Shown piece after piece: positions 51,574-60,390 of a stretch of 64,000 bases of DNA. This DNA comes from Chloroflexota bacterium (GTDB lineage: Bacteria; Chloroflexota; Anaerolineae; Anaerolineales; UBA4823). The notes beneath the pieces are model-generated. The model made no database searches. It was given only the letters and a program-made list of their open reading frames with translations, and was not told the origin of the DNA. Each line of letters starts with the position of its first letter. Within the stretch, counting starts at the first letter, position 1. Location: assembly GCA_029782365.1 (NCBI GenBank), contig JAKOUW010000136.1, positions 1-64,000 on the forward strand, read 5' to 3'. Position numbers and translations under genes: made by a program.

Positions 51574-53960
51574 GGCAAAGTCGCGAAATAAACCTGGTTA
51601 TCCAGCGCCATGAAGATCAGCCTATTGGGACTGATGGTAAACGCAGTCGCTTTGACTTTGGGCAGGGGCGCACTTGCCCTGTATTGAGTGTCAAAACTGA
51701 GCTGCAGCCCGACACGATAAACTGCCTGGCCAGCAGGATCGAGCAAGTACAAGGACGGCTCTGGCGGGGGAGCCAGGAAAACCTGGTCGAAAATCGCATC
51801 TAATACAGCGCCATCTGAATGCCCCGGGCGGCGATCGGCGTAAAGATAAGGATCCTCGCAGCGGGTTGGCACATCGGTAAGACCGCTGTAGGTGCAGCGC
51901 GTTTGGTGCCCGTCGGAGTGGAGCAAGTACAAATGGTCCAGGTTGACGGTCAGATCGATCACATCCTGCATGGGTGGAATTTGATCTCCAAAATAAAAGC
52001 GCGGCGGCTGGGCGAAATCCATGTTGCGGTAAATCCAGACTGCATTGCTGGAGGGGTCAAGTACATAAACATCCCCATCGTTTAGATCGAAAGCGCGCGG
52101 CGTGCCAAAATTGGTCGACGCCGGGGTGAGCTGTTGGATGAACGGCTCGCCCCCTGGAACACATTGCAGCATTACGCCATTACTGTCCATTGCCAGCAGG
52201 GTAGCCCCGCGCTCATTGATGCGCGGCAGGGCGTCGATATCCACAATTGTGCTCACATAAATTTTTCCAGGGCCTGGTCCGCAACTGAAGGAAGGATCGA
52301 GCTGGTAGCCGCCGCCTGTGAAAACTGCCCGCAGTACCCGGCCTTGCGTCCCATCGAGCAAATATAAGTCGCCCTCCGTTGCGGCCATGCGCGTGATTTT
52401 GAGATCGGCATTCAGGCCACCCAGGATGGCAGAGTGGAAATCTAGCCGCGTTATACCGTCCAGGCTGTCCACTACACCGCGCGCTTGCAGGCGCAGTTTT
52501 TGCGATTCGGGGGTGACTTGATAGGTTTCTGCCTTGTCAACCAGGTTGAGCACCTCATTCCAGTTGGAGCGCTGGTCAGCCGGCGTAGATTGAGCCTGTG
52601 CCTTGAGCGCCATCTGGGCGGCCTGGTTATAAAAATTATCGTATTGCATCTGCTGGCCGCGCTCAATGTACACCATCGCGCCGGCGACGCCGATTATCAG
52701 CGGGATGATGAGCGCCAGGAAAAGCAGCGTGGAAGGAGATACATCAAACGTTGTTTCATCTGGCATAACCCTTTTAAATAGGGTCAGCAGTGATTGGCCC
52801 AGGTGCTCAAAAGAAGTACGCACTGCCCGCCAGAAAGTGCGCACTGCCAGGTAAAAGCTGGCGCCAATCGCTTGCAGTTTCTGGACAGCGGGCGATGGGC
52901 TGCTGGCTTTGGTGGCTGGCATCTTGTTTGTCGATGGTTTTTCGACAGGCGGCCTAGTTTCTTGTGCCACGGCTGACTGCTGCCTGGTTGGAACAGCCTG
53001 CGGCGTGTCAGCCGCCGCGGCGGTTGACGGGGTTGTTTCTACAGAGGCTGGCTTTAAAAATGGCGGGCGCACTACTGGAGCGGGCGGTGAGGCTGTGGTG
53101 ACCTGGGCTGACGAGAATGCTGCCGGGCTGGGAGCCGGAGTTTCCACCGCCACAGGCGCCTGGGGCTTGGGAAGATCAACTGCCGGCGGCTGCGGAACCG
53201 GGCTTGCTCCCCGGGGCGGCGGGGGTGCGGCTGGCGCAGGGCGCGCCATATCTACAGCAGGCTGCTTCACACGCATTAAATTCAATTTACCAGTGCCGGT
53301 CTGCGCCTGGATCAGGAGTGCGCTCAACTCTTGCTCGGCTGCCTGGCTCATCTGGCGGCGTAAACCGTCGAAGTCCAGGTTGTGTCCGGTTCGTAGAAGC
53401 TGGCTCTCCCATGCAGATGAGGGCTGATGAGCGGCGATCATGTATTGGCCGGGCTGCAGGGTGGTGTGGAAATAGCGCATCGCCGCTTGTCGGCTGCTGC
53501 CTAATCCCCTCCCAGAGCTGGCCGGATCGTAAAAATGTAGCGGGTTCTCTGGCGAAAGAATATACGTATGCACCGAACCGCTGTGGGCGAGGTAAACCAT
53601 ATCACTGCGCAGAACAATCTGTGTCAGCCATCCCAGAGCCTGCCGCCCTGAGTTGGAGCTGCGCAAATTCCGCTCCAGCAAGTAATCATTCAAGAGATCA
53701 GCGACGGCGCGCATTGCCGCTGTGGCTGTCCCAGAACTCTTAAAGTAGCATTCACCCAGGCCATCCAGGAGGTGTTGGAATTGGTCTTGCGCTAGGGGTA
53801 AGCTGCCCACCAGCGTCAGGTAAAGCAAAACCCGGTCAGCCTCTCGGCCGCGCGCTGGGTGTTTGATGGTTGGAACTGGGTAGACACCGGAAAGATCCGG
53901 CTGATCCTGGCCGTTTTGGCGAGCCACGGGCAGGATAAACAAATCGAGAGAGGCTGACAT
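51570..53960 (-). CDS. Degenerate PP2C-like domain, TM helix and beta-propeller protein
   Basis: About 796 aa from ATG 53960 (or 53969). Residues ~1-250 look like a PP2C fold (SGTATAAMRAVADLLNDYLL, YLAHSGSVHTYIL, LQPGQYMIAAH) without the metal-binding aspartates. A Pro/Ala-rich linker (~260-390), a membrane helix (~435-455, LLFLALIIPLIIGVAGAMVY) and an external C-terminal half with NHL/SMP-like strands (TEGDLYLLDGTQGRVLRAVF, DVYVLDPSSNAVWIY) follow. It overlaps the PP2C gene stop-to-stop on the opposite strand. Probably a pseudophosphatase sensor; inference. Confidence 0.6.
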   Translation of the reverse strand: MSASLDLFILPVARQNGQDQPDLSGVYPVPTIKHPARGREADRVLLYLTLVGSLPLAQDQFQHLLDGLGECYFKSSGTATAAMRAVADLLNDYLLERNLRSSNSGRQALGWLTQIVLRSDMVYLAHSGSVHTYILSPENPLHFYDPASSGRGLGSSRQAAMRYFHTTLQPGQYMIAAHQPSSAWESQLLRTGHNLDFDGLRRQMSQAAEQELSALLIQAQTGTGKLNLMRVKQPAVDMARPAPAAPPPPRGASPVPQPPAVDLPKPQAPVAVETPAPSPAAFSSAQVTTASPPAPVVRPPFLKPASVETTPSTAAAADTPQAVPTRQQSAVAQETRPPVEKPSTNKMPATKASSPSPAVQKLQAIGASFYLAVRTFWRAVRTSFEHLGQSLLTLFKRVMPDETTFDVSPSTLLFLALIIPLIIGVAGAMVYIERGQQMQYDNFYNQAAQMALKAQAQSTPADQRSNWNEVLNLVDKAETYQVTPESQKLRLQARGVVDSLDGITRLDFHSAILGGLNADLKITRMAATEGDLYLLDGTQGRVLRAVFTGGGYQLDPSFSCGPGPGKIYVSTIVDIDALPRINERGATLLAMDSNGVMLQCVPGGEPFIQQLTPASTNFGTPRAFDLNDGDVYVLDPSSNAVWIYRNMDFAQPPRFYFGDQIPPMQDVIDLTVNLDHLYLLHSDGHQTRCTYSGLTDVPTRCEDPYLYADRRPGHSDGAVLDAIFDQVFLAPPPEPSLYLLDPAGQAVYRVGLQLSFDTQYRASAPLPKVKATAFTISPNRLIFMALDNQVYFATLP

Positions 53961-53967
53961 GGTTTGC

Positions 53968-53973
53968 ATTATA
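53968..53973 (-). promoter_or_regulatory. -10 element 7 nt before the pseudophosphatase gene
   Basis: Perfect TATAAT on the minus strand, 7 nt before ATG 53960, with no Shine-Dalgarno; leaderless start likely. Confidence 0.5.
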
Positions 53974-54030
53974 CTGGTAAAATCCAAGTTATGGTGGCGT
54001 GACCGCCTATTTTTTTTCGATGGAGTGGTT

Positions 54031-55050
54031 ATGACGATGGATATGATCCACAACCTGGCCGAGCTAACGGAGCTGGCCGTCGAGTGGAATATGTTATTGA
54101 AAAACAGTGCAAGTGACGTGCCGTTTTTGAGATTCGAGTACCTGACAGCATGGTGGAAAACGCTGGGAGGCGGAGAGTGGCCTGAAGGTGAATTGAACAT
54201 TGTGGTTGAGCGGGATGAGAAGGGCAAGCTGTTGGGAGCAGCGCCTTTGTTTTTCACCACGAATTGCGACGGCCTGCCTGCTCTGATGTTTTTAGGCTCG
54301 ATTGAAATATCGGATTACCTGGATTTTGTCACCCCGCAGGAACATTTGCCAGTTTTTATTAACCACCTGTTTGATCTCCTGGCTCGGCAGGCTGGTTGGC
54401 AAGTTTTGGACTTATATAACTTTATGGACCATTCAGCCAGCCTGAAAATCCTGGAACAGGAAGCCAGGCAGCGCGGCTGGATATTTGAGAAGGAATTTTT
54501 ACAGCACTGCCCTTACATTGAGCTGCCCGGCGATTTTGAAAAATATATGAGTGAGCAGGTTGATAAGAAGCAACGTCACGAAATCCGGCGCAAAATTCGC
54601 CGCTTCGAATCGAGTGATCAACCTGTGCGCTGGTACATTGTTCAGGATCGCGCGAGCTTGGAGCAGGAAATTGAAGAATTTCTGAAACTGATGGCTTATG
54701 ATCCTGACAAAGAGCGCTTCCTCACAGCGGCGATGAGATCGCACATGAAAACTTCTCTTCAGGCAATCTTCGATGCCGGGTGGCTGCAGTTGGCTTTCCT
54801 GGAAGTAGGCGGCCAAAAGGCTGCCGGCTACCTGAACTTTGACTATAACAACCACATCTGGATCTACAATTCTGGATTGAATTTCGATTTGCGCGAGCTG
54901 TCACCTGGCTGGGTGCTGGTGGGCTACCTTCTGCAGTGGGCAAACGAACAAAAGCGCGCCTATTTTGATTTCATGCGCGGCGATGAAGAATACAAATATC
55001 GCTTTGGCGCCAAAGACCGGCGGGTGGTGCGGGTCAAAATTCAGCGCTGA
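54031..55050 (+). CDS. FemAB/CelD-like GNAT acyltransferase
   Basis: 339 aa from ATG 54031 (GGAG 6 nt upstream). Motifs of the BioF2-like Acetyltransf_6 group: FLRFEYLTAWWKTLGGGEWP near the N-terminus, LGSIEISDYLDFV, a KKQRHEIRRKIRRFE basic helix at ~186-200 and a C-terminal YFDFMRGDEEYKYRFG. Relatives take part in exopolysaccharide or wall modification; substrate unknown. Ends 1 nt from the convergent AmrS gene. Confidence 0.8.
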   Translation: MTMDMIHNLAELTELAVEWNMLLKNSASDVPFLRFEYLTAWWKTLGGGEWPEGELNIVVERDEKGKLLGAAPLFFTTNCDGLPALMFLGSIEISDYLDFVTPQEHLPVFINHLFDLLARQAGWQVLDLYNFMDHSASLKILEQEARQRGWIFEKEFLQHCPYIELPGDFEKYMSEQVDKKQRHEIRRKIRRFESSDQPVRWYIVQDRASLEQEIEEFLKLMAYDPDKERFLTAAMRSHMKTSLQAIFDAGWLQLAFLEVGGQKAAGYLNFDYNNHIWIYNSGLNFDLRELSPGWVLVGYLLQWANEQKRAYFDFMRGDEEYKYRFGAKDRRVVRVKIQR

Positions 55051-55051
55051 G

Positions 55052-56167
55052 TCAAAAACGCGCCAGGTAAGGAATGCCCATGCCGCCCAGGCGTACAGTC
55101 TCGGGCTGGGCTGTCCAGACACCGGGCACAGCAGTTGAACATTTTGGACAGGTTCCCTGAGCGGTGATGAAATAGCCCAGGATCGTATAACCGCGCCGCT
55201 CGACGAGCAGCGTCCTGCAATGAGGGCAAAATGTGCTTTCGTAATTCTTGGTGCGCCCAGGCAGGTTCCCGGCATAGACGTACTGCAGCCCGGCTTCTTC
55301 GCCAATCTCTGCAGCTCGCAGCAGTGTATCCGCATTTGTCGCCGGGGCATCGGTCATTTTATAATCTGGATGAAACCCGGTGACATGCCAGGGAATTTGC
55401 GGCGAAACGCTGGCGATATAGCGCGCTGCATCCAGCAGTTCCCCGGTGCTGTCATTAAAGCCCGGCACGACCAGAGTGACGATCTCCAGCCACAGGCCCA
55501 ATTCGTGAACCAGTCGGATAGTGTCCAGCACATTTTGCAGTACGCCTCCCAACTGGCGATAGGCGCGATCTTGCATCGTTTTGAGGTCAATTTTGTAGGC
55601 GCTCAAATACGGGCGCAGGTACCGCAGCACCTCAGGCGTGGCATTTCCATTTGAGACATAAGCGCATTTTAGCCCGGCCTGTTGAGCCTGACGGAAAATT
55701 GCGACTGCCCATTCTGAGGTGATCAGCGGTTCATTGTACGAAGAGACCACCACCTGCGCCCGGCTGCGCCTGGCTGCCTGAACAATCTGCTCGGGAGATA
55801 TCTTGCGAATATAATTCACCGACTCTTCGGACTGCGGGTCGCGCATGGCTTGGGAAGTGAAGAAATTCTGGCAGTAACCGCAGTGAAAATCACACCCCAA
55901 CATGCCAAAAGTCAGGGCATCGCTGCCGCTGAGCACGTGTGAAAACGGCTTTTTCTCGATCGGGTCAACCTGCAACGCAGCTACATATCCCCAGGGTACA
56001 CGCAGCTCGCCATTTTGATTAGAACGCACCTGGCAAATCCCACGCTTGCCGGGCCGGATCAGGCAGCGATGCCCGCAGGCATAACAACGTACGGCGCCAC
56101 CAGGCTGTGCTTCGGATAACTCCCCCACACTGGTCAGCGCATCAAGCTTGTCAGCAAGACTGCTCAT
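55052..56167 (-). CDS. amrS: AmmeMemoRadiSam-system radical SAM enzyme
   Basis: 371 aa from ATG 56167. N-terminal zinc-type cysteines CYACGHRCLIRPGKRGICQV, radical SAM cluster motif CDFHCGYCQNF, and typical SSYNEPLITSEWA and YVSNGNATPEVL. Two C-terminal CxxC pairs (CPHC, CPKC) may form a zinc ribbon, an extension beyond the shortest family members. The AmmeMemo partner genes are not in view; the reaction is not known with certainty. Confidence 0.88.
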   Translation of the reverse strand: MSSLADKLDALTSVGELSEAQPGGAVRCYACGHRCLIRPGKRGICQVRSNQNGELRVPWGYVAALQVDPIEKKPFSHVLSGSDALTFGMLGCDFHCGYCQNFFTSQAMRDPQSEESVNYIRKISPEQIVQAARRSRAQVVVSSYNEPLITSEWAVAIFRQAQQAGLKCAYVSNGNATPEVLRYLRPYLSAYKIDLKTMQDRAYRQLGGVLQNVLDTIRLVHELGLWLEIVTLVVPGFNDSTGELLDAARYIASVSPQIPWHVTGFHPDYKMTDAPATNADTLLRAAEIGEEAGLQYVYAGNLPGRTKNYESTFCPHCRTLLVERRGYTILGYFITAQGTCPKCSTAVPGVWTAQPETVRLGGMGIPYLARF

Positions 56168-56276
56168 AGGAAGCATCCTTTCATTTCTAATGATACAATC
56201 ATACCAGCAAAATAAAGACGATAACAGTCCAGTTTAACCTTACACAGGGTTTCTATCTGGCGAGCGGAGATAAACG

Positions 56277-57611
56277 ATGAGCGAATCCCCAGACGAACAA
56301 CCTGCACCTGCCTCAGCCAAAACCGTCAATATCGCGGTGCTGAAGAGCAAGTTGGTGAACGCCCTGGGCAGGGTCTTGGAGCAGCAGCCGCCGTCCAGCC
56401 TTGAGTTCCAGTCCACTGCCAGGAAGCGCTTGAGCCAATTATTTACGCAAAGCGGCCTGACGCTGGAAAACGGCCTACGGGAACGGTTATTTACCGAAGT
56501 GCTGGATGAAGTGGCCGGATACGGGCCGATCCAGGGATTGTTAAATGATCCGGATATCAACGAGATCATGGTGAATGGGGCCGATCAGGTGTTCATTGAG
56601 CGGGGAGGCGTCTTGAGCGAAACTTCGGCGCGTTTTGAAAATGATGAACATGTACTGCGGGTATTAAACCGCATGATCTTGCCGCTTGGAAGGCGGATTG
56701 ATTATGACAGCCCGATGGTGGATGCTCGTCTGCCAGATGGCTCGCGGGTCAATGCGGTTATCCCGCCTGTCTCTACCCACGGACCGATCATTACAATCCG
56801 AAAATTTATTCGCTCTTTCATGACCATCGATAACCTCATCGGGATGAACACCCTGACACCCAACATGGCCGATTTCTTACATGCCTGCGTCGCCGCGCGT
56901 TTGAATTTGCTGGTCAGCGGACCGACCAGCTCTGGGAAAACCACTTTCTTGAACGTCCTGTCCAATTTCATCCCAGAAAATGAGCGCATCATCACCATCG
57001 AAGACGCAGTTGAACTGCAACTGCGCCAGAAGCACGTGATCAGCCTGGAAACCAAGCCTTCCAATGTGGATGGTTCTGGCGCTGTCACGCCGCGCGACCT
57101 GGTACGCAACAGTCTGCGGATGCGGCCGGACCGGATAATCGTAGGAGAGGTGCGCTCGGCCGAAGCGCTGGATATGCTGCAGGCGATGAACACCGGGCAT
57201 GATGGCTCTTTGACCACGCTGCACGCCAATTCACCGCGCGACGCACTTTCGCGCCTGGAGACGATGGTGCTGATGGCCGGGTTCGACCTGCCGCTGCGGG
57301 CCATCCGCCGCCAGATCGCCTCTGCCATCCAGTTAATCATCCATCTGGGGCGCCTGCCGGATGGCAGCCGCAAGGTAACTCATATCACGGAAATCACCGG
57401 TATGGAAGGTGAAATTATTACTCTATCCGATCTGTTCTTGTTTAAACAAACCGGGATTGGCCCTGAAGGAAAAGTCCTGGGCTCCACCGATCCCACCGGC
57501 CTGCGACCCATGTTTACGCCGCGCCTGGAGGTGGTGGGTTATAAACTGCGTCCGGAGATCTTTGGCGCAGGCTCTGGGAAATTTGCCCAGGCCGGGCGTG
57601 ACCTGGGCTGA
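56277..57611 (+). CDS. cpaF: CpaF/TadA-type secretion ATPase
   Basis: 444 aa, GGAG upstream. N-terminal ~90 residues all-alpha, then GYGPIQGLLNDPDINEIMVN typical of CpaF, Walker A GPTSSGKTTFLN, Walker B-like IITIEDAVELQL, and RMRPDRIIVGEVRSAEALDM plus TGHDGSLTTLHAN. Powers Tad/Flp pilus assembly in known systems, but no pilin, TadB/C or prepilin peptidase gene is in the window, so it is an orphan here. Directly followed by mobA. Confidence 0.9.
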   Translation: MSESPDEQPAPASAKTVNIAVLKSKLVNALGRVLEQQPPSSLEFQSTARKRLSQLFTQSGLTLENGLRERLFTEVLDEVAGYGPIQGLLNDPDINEIMVNGADQVFIERGGVLSETSARFENDEHVLRVLNRMILPLGRRIDYDSPMVDARLPDGSRVNAVIPPVSTHGPIITIRKFIRSFMTIDNLIGMNTLTPNMADFLHACVAARLNLLVSGPTSSGKTTFLNVLSNFIPENERIITIEDAVELQLRQKHVISLETKPSNVDGSGAVTPRDLVRNSLRMRPDRIIVGEVRSAEALDMLQAMNTGHDGSLTTLHANSPRDALSRLETMVLMAGFDLPLRAIRRQIASAIQLIIHLGRLPDGSRKVTHITEITGMEGEIITLSDLFLFKQTGIGPEGKVLGSTDPTGLRPMFTPRLEVVGYKLRPEIFGAGSGKFAQAGRDLG

Positions 57612-58229
57612 ATGGCGGCAACGATGCAGGCAATTTCAAAACTAAGCCTGGTGATCCAGGCCGGCGGCGAATCGAGGCGCATGGGGCAGGATAAAGCGTT
57701 GGTGATGTTTCACGGCGAGCCGCTGGTGGTGCGGCTGGTGAGACGGCTGAGCGGCCTGGCCGCAGAGACGATCGTCACGACCAACCGCCCAGAGCATTAT
57801 GACTTCCTGGGAATACCTCTGGCCAGCGACCACATTTCAGGGATGGGTGCACTGGGAGGGCTGCACACTGCCCTGAGTGCGGCGAGCCAGCCCCTGGTGG
57901 CAGTGGTCGCCTGCGATATGCCATTTGCCAACCCAGACTTGCTGGCCGCTGAAACAACGCTGTTGGTTGAGCGCATGTGTGACGCGGTGGTGCCGCGCTC
58001 AGCTGAGGGACTCGAGCCTTTCCACGCCGTGTACCGCCGGGAGCTTTGCCTGCCGCTCATCGAGGCCGCATTGAAGGCGGATAAGCGCCGCGTGGATGCC
58101 TGGTTCAGCCAGGCCGAAATGTGTTTCATGCTGCCGGATGAGGTGCGCCGCTTCGACCCAAACGGTCGAGCATTTATTAACGTCAACACTCCTGAAGAGC
58201 TGGCTGCTGTCGAGGCGCTGGAAGATTGA
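57612..58229 (+). CDS. mobA: Molybdenum cofactor guanylyltransferase
   Basis: 205 aa starting immediately after the cpaF stop. N-terminal GGESRRMGQDKALV (nucleotide-binding loop), ISGMGALGGLHTAL and VACDMPF (metal-binding Asp) are diagnostic. It attaches GMP to molybdopterin to give the bis-MGD cofactor of anaerobic oxidoreductases. No own ribosome-binding site; probably translated by coupling. Confidence 0.9.
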   Translation: MAATMQAISKLSLVIQAGGESRRMGQDKALVMFHGEPLVVRLVRRLSGLAAETIVTTNRPEHYDFLGIPLASDHISGMGALGGLHTALSAASQPLVAVVACDMPFANPDLLAAETTLLVERMCDAVVPRSAEGLEPFHAVYRRELCLPLIEAALKADKRRVDAWFSQAEMCFMLPDEVRRFDPNGRAFINVNTPEELAAVEALED

Positions 58230-58987
58230 ATAATAAATTTTCAGGGTTACACAGAAATGAAAAGTCGAAAGGCGTTTTAGAGCTCTTTCACCGCAAAGCG
58301 ATCACCCAAGATGCAGAATGGATTGATTACTTCGAGACGCTCGCCACTCAGGCCGCCATCGCGATCGAAAATGCATCTTTGTTCGAGAATTTACAGCAAT
58401 CAAACGCCGATTTACTCCAGGCGTTTGATGCGACGATCGAGGGCTGGTCGCACGCCCTGGACCTGCGCGACAACGAGACTGAGGGGCACACACAGCGTGT
58501 GGCGCAAAAGGCTATTCGGTTCGCCGAAGTAATCGGGATGAATGAGCAAGAAAAAATCGACATGCGGCGCGGGGCGCTACTGCACGATATCGGGAAGATG
58601 GGCGTCCCGGATGCTATCCTGCGCAAACCTGATCATTTAACCGAGGCCTAGTGGGCCATCATGCGCCAGCATCCGAACTTTGCCTACTCCATGCTATCTC
58701 CCATCCAATACCTGAAACATGCCCTGGAAATCCCCTACTGCCACCACGAAAAGTGGGATGGCAGTGGATATCCGCGCGGCTTGAAAGGGGAGAAAATTCC
58801 CATGTCGGCGCGGCTCTTCGCCGTCATTGATGTATTCGATGCACTCACTTCTGACCGGCCTTACCGAAAAGCGTGGACACGGTCGGAAGCTTTCCATTAC
58901 ATCGCCGAGCAAGCCGGAAAGCACTTCGACCCCCAGGTTGTGAAAATATTCAACTCCCTGGTAGTGGAAGAGGAAGGTAAAAATTAG
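58226..58987 (+). pseudogene. HD-GYP phosphodiesterase remnant with in-frame TAG
   Basis: One frame runs across a TAG at 58649-58651. Before it: the end of a GAF domain (FETLATQAAIAIENASLFEN) and the first HD-GYP half with HTQRV and LLHDIGKMGVPDAIL. After it: WAIMRQHPNF, the HHEKWDGSGYPRGLKGEKIP motif and DVFDALTSDRPYRKAW. Relatives have Glu at the stop position (E-E/A-E-W), so GAG to TAG is the likely change. The sensor part that should precede the GAF domain is missing and the only start is a TTG inside the mobA stop. An intact protein would degrade cyclic di-GMP. Confidence 0.8.
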
Positions 58988-59004
58988 ATCCAGGCAGTTT
59001 TAGG

Positions 59005-59010
59005 TATAAT
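59005..59010 (+). promoter_or_regulatory. -10 element of the cysteine desulfurase-like gene
   Basis: Perfect TATAAT, ~55 nt before ATG 59065; no convincing -35. Confidence 0.45.
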
Positions 59011-59064
59011 GGGAGCACGTTTTTTCGCGCATGTCGACCAGCCTGACAAACCCTGGAGATGTTT

Positions 59065-60333
59065 ATGCCCCTCGATTCAACTAAGATCCGCAGCCAATTT
59101 CCCGCTTTGCAGCAGCAGGCAGGAGTCGTTTTCTTCGATAACCCTGGCGGCACACAAATCGCCAAACAATCCCTCGAGCGTGTAACCGCTTATTTGACCC
59201 AACACAATGCCAACCACGGCGGCGTTTTCCCAACCAGCCAAAAATCCGACGCCGTTTTGGAAGAAGCCCACGCGGCAATGGCCGATTTTTATAACGCCGC
59301 CCGCCCCGAAGAAATCATCTTTGGCAACAACATGACCACCTTGACACTGCACATCAGCCGCTCAATCGCACGCGGCTGGAATCCCGGCGACACAATCGTC
59401 GTAACCCGCCTGGACCATGATGCCAACGTCACCCCCTGGGTGCTGGCCGCGCAGGACCGCGGCGTCCAGGTGCGCTGGGTGGATTTCGATGTCGAAGACG
59501 GAACCTTGAAACTGGATGATTTCGCAGCCGCGATGGAGATGCATCCACGTTTGGTGGCAGTCGGCTATGCATCGAACGCCTTAGGAACTATCAATCCGGT
59601 GAAAAGGCTGGTGAAAATGGCGCACGAAGCCGGCGCTCAGGTGTATGTTGACGCTGTGCAGTATGCAGCGCATGGCCCGATTGATGTACAGGATATCGGC
59701 AGTGATTTCCTGGTTTCATCTGCCTACAAATTTTTCGGCACGCACGCGGGCATCCTCTACGGTCGCTACGATCTGCTGAACGACCTCTTTGCCTACAAAG
59801 TGCGTCCGGCAACCAACGATCTGCCCGGGCGCTTTGAGACCGGCACGCAGAATCATGAAGGCCTCGCTGGCGTCTTGGGCGCCATCGAATACCTGCAGTG
59901 GGTCGGGCAGACTTTCGGGCAGGATTACCAAAATACATACAGCCAGCGGTTCAGCGGCCGCAGGCTGCACCTCAAGCAGGCCATGTGCGCAATTCGAGAC
60001 TACGAATTTGAGATCAGCCGCTCCGTCTTGAGCGTTTTAGAAGAAATTCCCAAGCTTCGCATTTACGGCCTGGCCGATGCACAACGCCTGGACGAGCGTG
60101 TGCCTACCTTTTCCTTCACACTGGGCGGCTGGCATTCACACCGTTTAGCAGAGGCATTGGCCAGCCAAAATATTTACGTTTGGGATGGAAATTACTATGC
60201 CATCAACGTGACTGAGCGGCTTGGTCTAGAAGAATCCGGCGGCATGGTGCGCGTTGGCCCGGTGCATTACAATACAATAGCCGAAGTGCAGCGACTCAAA
60301 GAAGTATTATTGAAGCTGGCAAAAGCTGATTGA
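59065..60333 (+). CDS. Cysteine desulfurase-like PLP enzyme
   Basis: 422 aa from ATG 59065 (GGAG 6 nt upstream; ATG 59059 also in frame). Class V aminotransferase of the TIGR01976-like group: FFDNPGGTQIAKQSLE, NHGGVFPTS, the HDANVTPW motif, DAVQYAAHGPIDV and the PLP-binding Lys in SSAYKFFGTHAGILYG. The typical IscS/SufS catalytic Cys loop is not evident, so desulfurase activity is uncertain. Confidence 0.82.
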   Translation: MPLDSTKIRSQFPALQQQAGVVFFDNPGGTQIAKQSLERVTAYLTQHNANHGGVFPTSQKSDAVLEEAHAAMADFYNAARPEEIIFGNNMTTLTLHISRSIARGWNPGDTIVVTRLDHDANVTPWVLAAQDRGVQVRWVDFDVEDGTLKLDDFAAAMEMHPRLVAVGYASNALGTINPVKRLVKMAHEAGAQVYVDAVQYAAHGPIDVQDIGSDFLVSSAYKFFGTHAGILYGRYDLLNDLFAYKVRPATNDLPGRFETGTQNHEGLAGVLGAIEYLQWVGQTFGQDYQNTYSQRFSGRRLHLKQAMCAIRDYEFEISRSVLSVLEEIPKLRIYGLADAQRLDERVPTFSFTLGGWHSHRLAEALASQNIYVWDGNYYAINVTERLGLEESGGMVRVGPVHYNTIAEVQRLKEVLLKLAKAD

Positions 60334-60390
60334 TGCGTTTTCAAAAGATCAATTGGTAAATTGGCACACCAATCAGGAGAAAGCTCATCC

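Noticed and set aside
2183..58651. Reassignment of TAA or TAG to a sense codon
   Set aside because: Many intact genes in the window end with these codons at family-typical lengths; only two genes carry internal stops.
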